Below, piece after piece: positions 5,059 through 7,818 of a stretch of DNA of 7,818 nt; position 1 is the stretch's first letter; each line of letters starts with the position of its first letter. Source of the stretch: Candidatus Gastranaerophilales bacterium (GTDB lineage Bacteria > Cyanobacteriota > Vampirovibrionia > Gastranaerophilales > Gastranaerophilaceae); NCBI GenBank assembly GCA_944323585.1, contig CALUTA010000067.1:1-7818 (forward strand). The letters run 5' to 3'. Both the position numbers and the translations under genes were made by a program. The notes under the pieces are model-generated. The model was not told the origin of the DNA. It ran no database searches and saw only the letters and a list, made by a program, of their open reading frames with translations.

Positions 5059-6135
5059 CTATTTATTTTTAGAATTGTTACGATAGCCTATGCCTGCACG
5101 GTAGCCGGAAATAAAATACATTACAGGAAGAGCCGGCTCTATCCACCTGAAGCCCGAGAGAATTCCTGCTGTTGCAATGTCGTCAGCATGAAGCGCAATG
5201 TCCAAGGGTTCGGGTTTTCGTTCGCTGTAAATCCCTTCATTTTTGCAGTGTTTTTTCCCGAAGAGAGGATCCACGCATTTTTTAGATATGTAATTTGCGA
5301 TTATACTGCCGCCGACGATACCTGTGGCGGTTATGCCCGCAAAAATAACACCGAGTTTTTTAAGCGGTGTCAGAGGGTTGATTAATTTGGCTTTAACCAT
5401 TTGTTCGCTTGCAAAAAGCGCCGCTCCTGCGCCGACGTTGCAGAGAAAAATGTTTGCAAGATACTGGTAAACTCCTTCTTTCACTTTGTTTGCGGTCTTT
5501 TTCCTGCTTTGCGTGCTTGTTATGACATCTGCCCCTATTCCGCCGGCAACCCCGCCTGCTACAGGTATAAGCCCGATAAGAGAAAGCCGTTTTATTTCCT
5601 GAAAAATTTCTTTTGAGTTTAAGTTTTCGGGTTCGGGGAGAATTTCAGACAAAAATTCTTTGGAGATTTTATCTTTTGGCAGGCGCTCTGTGATTGTTTC
5701 AATTGCTTTGAGTGTAAAAGGCCGGTTTTTAGAGTTTTCCAGAGTTGAGATTAGAGTTTTGTCATCTGTTGTTCTGGCGGATAAAAATTTGTCTATGGCT
5801 TTTGTTTGATTTTGCAGAACTTCTTGAAGTTTCGGGCTGTCAATTAATCCTTTAAACAATGTTTTACCGCCTATTTTCAAGCCTTTTGCGCCTATATAAG
5901 CGGAACCTGCGGCACTTGCAATTGTGATAGCATTTTTGAATGCTTTTTGTTCTCTGTTATGATGTTTGTGATGGTCAGAGCGGTTGCTGCCGGAATGACG
6001 GTTGTGCCGGCGGTGAAAAGTTTCATATCCCCACACGCCTGCACCTGTAACGGCAAGTGCTGAAGGCATGGCAGAGTGCAGTTTTGATATAACTGCGGGC
6101 TGGTCAATGTATTTGGCAATAGTTTGGAGTTTCAT
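5059..6135 (-). CDS. Orphan multi-pass membrane protein with His-rich loop
   Basis: This encodes 358 residues of a family I do not recognise. Hydrophobic, Gly/Ala-rich segments lie at about 25-38, 68-90, 184-206, 225-244, 261-283 and 334-350. The last four are the more convincing membrane helices and are rich in G/A small-residue packing motifs. Between the first two segments lies a His-rich stretch with H41, H44, H47, H55, H56, H58 and H59, which could bind a divalent metal. Residues 95-180 form a soluble, mostly helical charged region. There is no signal peptide. A palindrome resembling a DtxR-type site overlaps the promoter. The stop is TAG at 5061-5059. It is the first gene of a probable three-gene run with the GNAT-like and amidase genes. 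The function is not known; metal handling is a hypothesis resting on the His-rich loop and the operator. Confidence 0.75.
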   Translation of the reverse strand: MKLQTIAKYIDQPAVISKLHSAMPSALAVTGAGVWGYETFHRRHNRHSGSNRSDHHKHHNREQKAFKNAITIASAAGSAYIGAKGLKIGGKTLFKGLIDSPKLQEVLQNQTKAIDKFLSARTTDDKTLISTLENSKNRPFTLKAIETITERLPKDKISKEFLSEILPEPENLNSKEIFQEIKRLSLIGLIPVAGGVAGGIGADVITSTQSRKKTANKVKEGVYQYLANIFLCNVGAGAALFASEQMVKAKLINPLTPLKKLGVIFAGITATGIVGGSIIANYISKKCVDPLFGKKHCKNEGIYSERKPEPLDIALHADDIATAGILSGFRWIEPALPVMYFISGYRAGIGYRNNSKNK

Positions 6136-6152
6136 GCAATAATCTCATCTAA

Positions 6153-6174
6153 ATTGTTAGGCAAGACTAACAAT
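6153..6174. promoter_or_regulatory. Perfect 8-6-8 palindrome, candidate DtxR-type operator
   Basis: ATTGTTAG, six bases (GCAAGA), then CTAACAAT form a perfect inverted repeat 17 bp before the membrane-protein ATG. The inner 14 bases (6157-6170), TTAGGCAAGACTAA, match 11 of 14 positions of the outer part of the classical DtxR/IdeR consensus TTAGGTTAGCCTAA. It overlaps the likely -10 box, a position suited to repression. Assignment to the DtxR-type regulator at 1310-1741 is inference. Confidence 0.5.
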
Positions 6175-6198
6175 ATTATAAACAAATTCTTTTGTCAA
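6170..6198 (-). promoter_or_regulatory. Probable promoter of the membrane-protein gene
   Basis: On the minus strand a perfect TTGACA (6198-6193) is followed after 17 nt by TATTGT (6175-6170). A perfect TATAAT (6180-6175) also occurs, but only 12 nt from the -35, too close for normal use unless as an independent box. Either choice puts the transcription start within or beside the palindrome at 6153-6174. Confidence 0.5.
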
Positions 6199-6301
6199 CC
6201 CCTCTTGTTTATGGATTATTATTCTCAATTACCCTTGATACACAAACAGTTATTAAATTCTTCTATCGTAAACGCCTCAAGAATGATGTAAAAAGTCACC
6301 A

Positions 6302-6363
6302 TGTCATCCTGATGCGTCAGCCGAAGGAGCCGTTATGATTTGATTCTTCGCTTCGCTCAGACA
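6302..6363. repeat. Degraded palindromic intergenic repeat (TGTCATCCTGA type)
   Basis: The left arm, TGTCATCCTGA through CGAAGGA (6302-6328), and the right arm, GATTCTTCGCTTCGCTCAGACA (6342-6363, read in two blocks: GATTCTTCGC and TTCGCTCAGACA), form an imperfect inverted repeat. It resembles the 'TCATCCTGAGCGAAGCGAAGGATC' family of dispersed palindromes common in intergenic DNA of many bacteria. Several mismatches between arms indicate decay. No protein is encoded here. Confidence 0.6.
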
Positions 6364-6414
6364 AAATCCGCTCTGTTGATGTTTCGTTAAGTAGTGATTG
6401 CTGTTTTTATTTTC

Positions 6415-6443
6415 TGTCATTGCAAGCGCAAGCGAAGCAATCC
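6415..6443. repeat. Half-copy of a second dispersed palindromic repeat (TGTCATTGC type)
   Basis: TGTCATTGC (6415-6423) and GCAATCC (6437-6443) flank a GCGCAAGCGAA core. This matches the 'GTCATTGCGAGCGAAGCGAAGCAATCC' type of short dispersed element. ATTGC and GCAAT can pair as a small hairpin. It lies 51 bp from the first repeat, so this gap is a landing place for such elements. Confidence 0.6.
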
Positions 6444-6463
6444 AGCTGATTAAAGAATCAATA

Positions 6464-6486
6464 AGTTGGGCATACTTGCCCCAACT
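6464..6486 (-). terminator. Terminator-like hairpin after the metallopeptidase gene
   Basis: AGTTGGG (6464-6470) and CCCAACT (6480-6486) form a 7-bp stem with a 9-nt loop, starting 9 nt beyond the stop codon of the minus-strand gene ending at 6495. The following minus-strand bases (TATTGATTCTTT) are only moderately U-rich, so termination efficiency is uncertain. The other 359 bases between the two minus-strand genes hold the repeats listed and the promoter region of the membrane gene, with nothing else recognised. Confidence 0.45.
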
Positions 6487-6494
6487 ACAGCTTC

Positions 6495-7613
6495 TTAACC
6501 AAAATCAAAGTCGTGAATGGTAAATTTGCCTTCCTTAAGCCAGTCATAAATCCTGTCTAAATATGCTTTTTGTTCCTGAGCCGTAAGTTTTGCAGCTATA
6601 TCTTTAAGTGTCTTAACCATTTCCAGCAATTTTTCTTTCTCCGCTTCAATTTTTCCGCTTTGTACATCCTGAAAATATTTCAGAGCCTTTCTGCCCCCGG
6701 GGTCGCTTATGCCGATAGAAATATCCGACAAAATATCAAATGTTCCGGGTTCGCTGAAATGTTCAATAGGCTTAATTTTGCTTTCTGCGATATATTTGTC
6801 CATAATCTCTTTAATCTTTCTGAAATTTTCTCCAAAATTATCAGGCAAAACAGTGTCATCTTCGCCGTAATATCTCAAAAGTTTTTTCTGATATGCAAAG
6901 GCTGACTTTTCAAGATCGTTCAGACAGTATGCATGCCATTTATTATACATGTCATAACCGGATGTTAAGCCGGTTCCCATAGTTGCATCAAATCGGTAGT
7001 TTCTTACAGCTTCAATATATTTTTTAGAGTCAAATCCTCTGATATCTGCGTCTTCACTAAACTTGAGCCAAAAATCTCTGTTAAATGATTTCCCCGCATG
7101 GATGCCGCTTTTTGAAATAGCTTCATTTATAGCAGCTTCAAAGGCTTCCATCCCTTCTGATTTGACAATTTTTGCGGCTTTATCAAGATGGTCAAGTTCG
7201 TGTCTGACCGCAGGAATCAGCTGGGTAAGCCGAAACTGTTTGTTCGTTGGCGGAGAAATTGTTCCGTCATAAAAATCAACCGACATGTCAATAGTGCTTC
7301 CCTGAAAATGGCCTTTCTTTACAAGCTCGGGTTTATAGCCCATGGCTTTGAGAAATCTGTCTTTAATCTGCATTACCTGTTCGGTTTGCGTGCCTTTGAC
7401 CTTCAGCAGGTCATCCAGAAGTTCAGGCGCCAGAGTCGGATCTTTCGTGAATGTGCACACGTCGGCATTCAGCGGCTTTAAAGGTTTTAATGATGCAAAA
7501 TTAATATGTGCAAGATTTTGCGGTTTTGTCGCAAGAATACTTTCTTTCCCGCAGGTTCTTGCAAATTTCGCTGTACGTTCGATTAAATCAATAGCCAGTC
7601 CGATTTTCCCCAT
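6495..7613 (-). CDS. Orphan protein with HExxH metallopeptidase motif
   Basis: This encodes 372 residues of a family I cannot name. Residues 133-145 contain a clear zinc-peptidase motif, HELDH (H138, E139, H142), in the hydrophobic helix IPAVRHELDHLDKA. About 93 residues later NDLEKSAFAYQKKLL (E235) has the look of the 'E-x-x-A' helix that supplies the third zinc ligand in gluzincin peptidases. The region before the motif (100-131) contains short strands with D109, D113 and D116, which might shape the substrate cleft. The C-terminal third is helical and charged, with likely coiled-coil character at 317-358, ending in a Phe/Asp-rich HDFDFG. No signal peptide or TM helix is seen, so it is probably cytoplasmic. 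AAGGGGA (plus-strand 7618-7624) supports the ATG at 7613. It is apparently monocistronic. Peptidase activity is inferred from the motif only. Confidence 0.8.
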   Translation of the reverse strand: MGKIGLAIDLIERTAKFARTCGKESILATKPQNLAHINFASLKPLKPLNADVCTFTKDPTLAPELLDDLLKVKGTQTEQVMQIKDRFLKAMGYKPELVKKGHFQGSTIDMSVDFYDGTISPPTNKQFRLTQLIPAVRHELDHLDKAAKIVKSEGMEAFEAAINEAISKSGIHAGKSFNRDFWLKFSEDADIRGFDSKKYIEAVRNYRFDATMGTGLTSGYDMYNKWHAYCLNDLEKSAFAYQKKLLRYYGEDDTVLPDNFGENFRKIKEIMDKYIAESKIKPIEHFSEPGTFDILSDISIGISDPGGRKALKYFQDVQSGKIEAEKEKLLEMVKTLKDIAAKLTAQEQKAYLDRIYDWLKEGKFTIHDFDFG

Positions 7614-7641
7614 ATTTTCCCCTTTTGATAATTCCCCTTTA

Positions 7642-7658
7642 TATTTATATAAAGTATT
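7642..7658 (-). promoter_or_regulatory. 17-bp promoter-like motif, second exact copy
   Basis: On the minus strand this reads AATACTTTATATAAATA, identical to 405-421, and ends 28 nt before the metallopeptidase ATG. TATATA within it is at a plausible -10 position. A TTGCAG (7669-7664) lies upstream, but only 12 nt from TATATA, so there is no normally spaced -35. Same-strand placement at similar distance from the start codon in both cases argues for a promoter role. Confidence 0.45.
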
Positions 7659-7680
7659 AAGCTCTGCAAGAATTGACGTT

Positions 7681-7699
7681 TTGTAAAATATTGTAAAAT
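7681..7699. repeat. Direct repeat of TTGTAAAAT with 10-bp period
   Basis: TTGTAAAAT occurs at 7681-7689 and again at 7691-7699, one helical turn apart, between the divergent transcription units. The spacing would place two bound monomers on the same DNA face. It may equally be chance in AT-rich DNA. Confidence 0.4.
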
Positions 7700-7741
7700 C
7701 AACGAAAATATATCAGAAATATTATTAATAATCAGTTAGGA

Positions 7742-7769
7742 TTGACAAAGCGAAAAAATGGGTTATAAT
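7742..7769 (+). promoter_or_regulatory. Strong sigma70 promoter at the right edge
   Basis: Perfect TTGACA (7742-7747) and perfect TATAAT (7764-7769) are separated by 16 nt. This is the best promoter in the window and points out of its right edge, with a start expected near 7776. The stretch 7614-7741 between it and the metallopeptidase gene holds the motif and direct repeat listed, plus a 12-bp palindrome ATTATTAATAAT at 7721-7732. Confidence 0.75.
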
Positions 7770-7793
7770 GGGAATATAGGGAAACGGATTGGA

Positions 7794-7818
7794 ATGCCGT
7801 TTACATCCAACCCGTTCT
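7794..7818 (+). CDS. Possible start of a CDS running off the right edge
   Basis: An ATG at 7794 opens eight codons (MPFTSNPF) to the window end, about 18 nt after the expected transcription start. GGATTGGA just before it is a poor Shine-Dalgarno. The ATG lies in the loop of a predicted hairpin. The stretch could instead be the 5' end of a structured RNA or leader, and too little is present to decide. Confidence 0.3.

Noticed and set aside
5047..5616. Long plus-strand open frames across the membrane-protein gene
   Set aside because: They are antisense to a coherent minus-strand gene, lack ribosome binding sites and read as composition artefacts; the same holds for plus-strand frames at 4598-4954, 6570-6905 and 7063-7686.
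1..7818. CRISPR array, prophage, insertion sequence, tRNA or rRNA genes
   Set aside because: No regularly spaced repeats, integrase or transposase motifs, attachment-site duplications, or tRNA/rRNA-like sequences were seen on either strand.

Overview
The window is low-GC bacterial chromosome with ten CDSs (one cut by the left edge) and a possible eleventh starting at the right edge. The likely source is an anaerobic, gut-type Gastranaerophilales/Vampirovibrionia lineage (non-photosynthetic relatives of Cyanobacteria). This is inferred from AT-rich intergenic DNA with clear Shine-Dalgarno sites, a biotin synthase with a cofactor-ligand pattern typical of obligate anaerobes, and lineage-type orphan proteins, including one with an N-terminal 'NTPNFQA' tag that I associate with that group. 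The assignment is moderate confidence and rests on recall, not a search.

Layout. (i) 1-257, minus: 5' end of metG (methionyl-tRNA synthetase). (ii) 444-1741, plus: a small single-TM protein with a Lys-rich tail, an HxlR-family regulator preceded by a perfect 7-6-7 palindrome, and a DtxR/MntR-type metal-dependent regulator with its own sigma70-like promoter. (iii) 1734-2717, minus: bioB, overlapping the dtxR-type gene tail-to-tail by 8 bp. (iv) 2797-3486, plus: a zinc-ribbon/two-TM/bacterial-PH protein divergent from bioB. (v) 3476-6135, minus: a probable run of three genes, read from right to left: a His-rich glycine-helix membrane protein, a GNAT-like orphan and a nitrilase-superfamily amidase. 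An 8-6-8 palindrome resembling a DtxR-type operator overlaps the start of the run. (vi) 6136-6494: non-coding, with two degraded repetitive palindromic elements and a terminator-like hairpin. (vii) 6495-7613, minus: an orphan protein with a zinc-metallopeptidase HELDH motif. (viii) 7614-7818: non-coding, ending in a strong plus-strand promoter and the start of a structured leader or new CDS.

How it fits together. The core genes (metG, bioB, amidase) are ordinary metabolism. The most interesting signals are regulatory. A DtxR-type regulator lies in the same window as a DtxR-like palindrome in front of a membrane protein carrying 7 His in 19 residues, which suggests a metal-linked circuit. A 17-bp sequence is shared exactly upstream of the small membrane protein and the metallopeptidase, which suggests a common promoter class. 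BioB lacks the usual first auxiliary-cluster cysteine and has extra cysteines, consistent with a Type II (4Fe-5S) enzyme. No prophage, insertion sequence, CRISPR array, tRNA or rRNA was seen.
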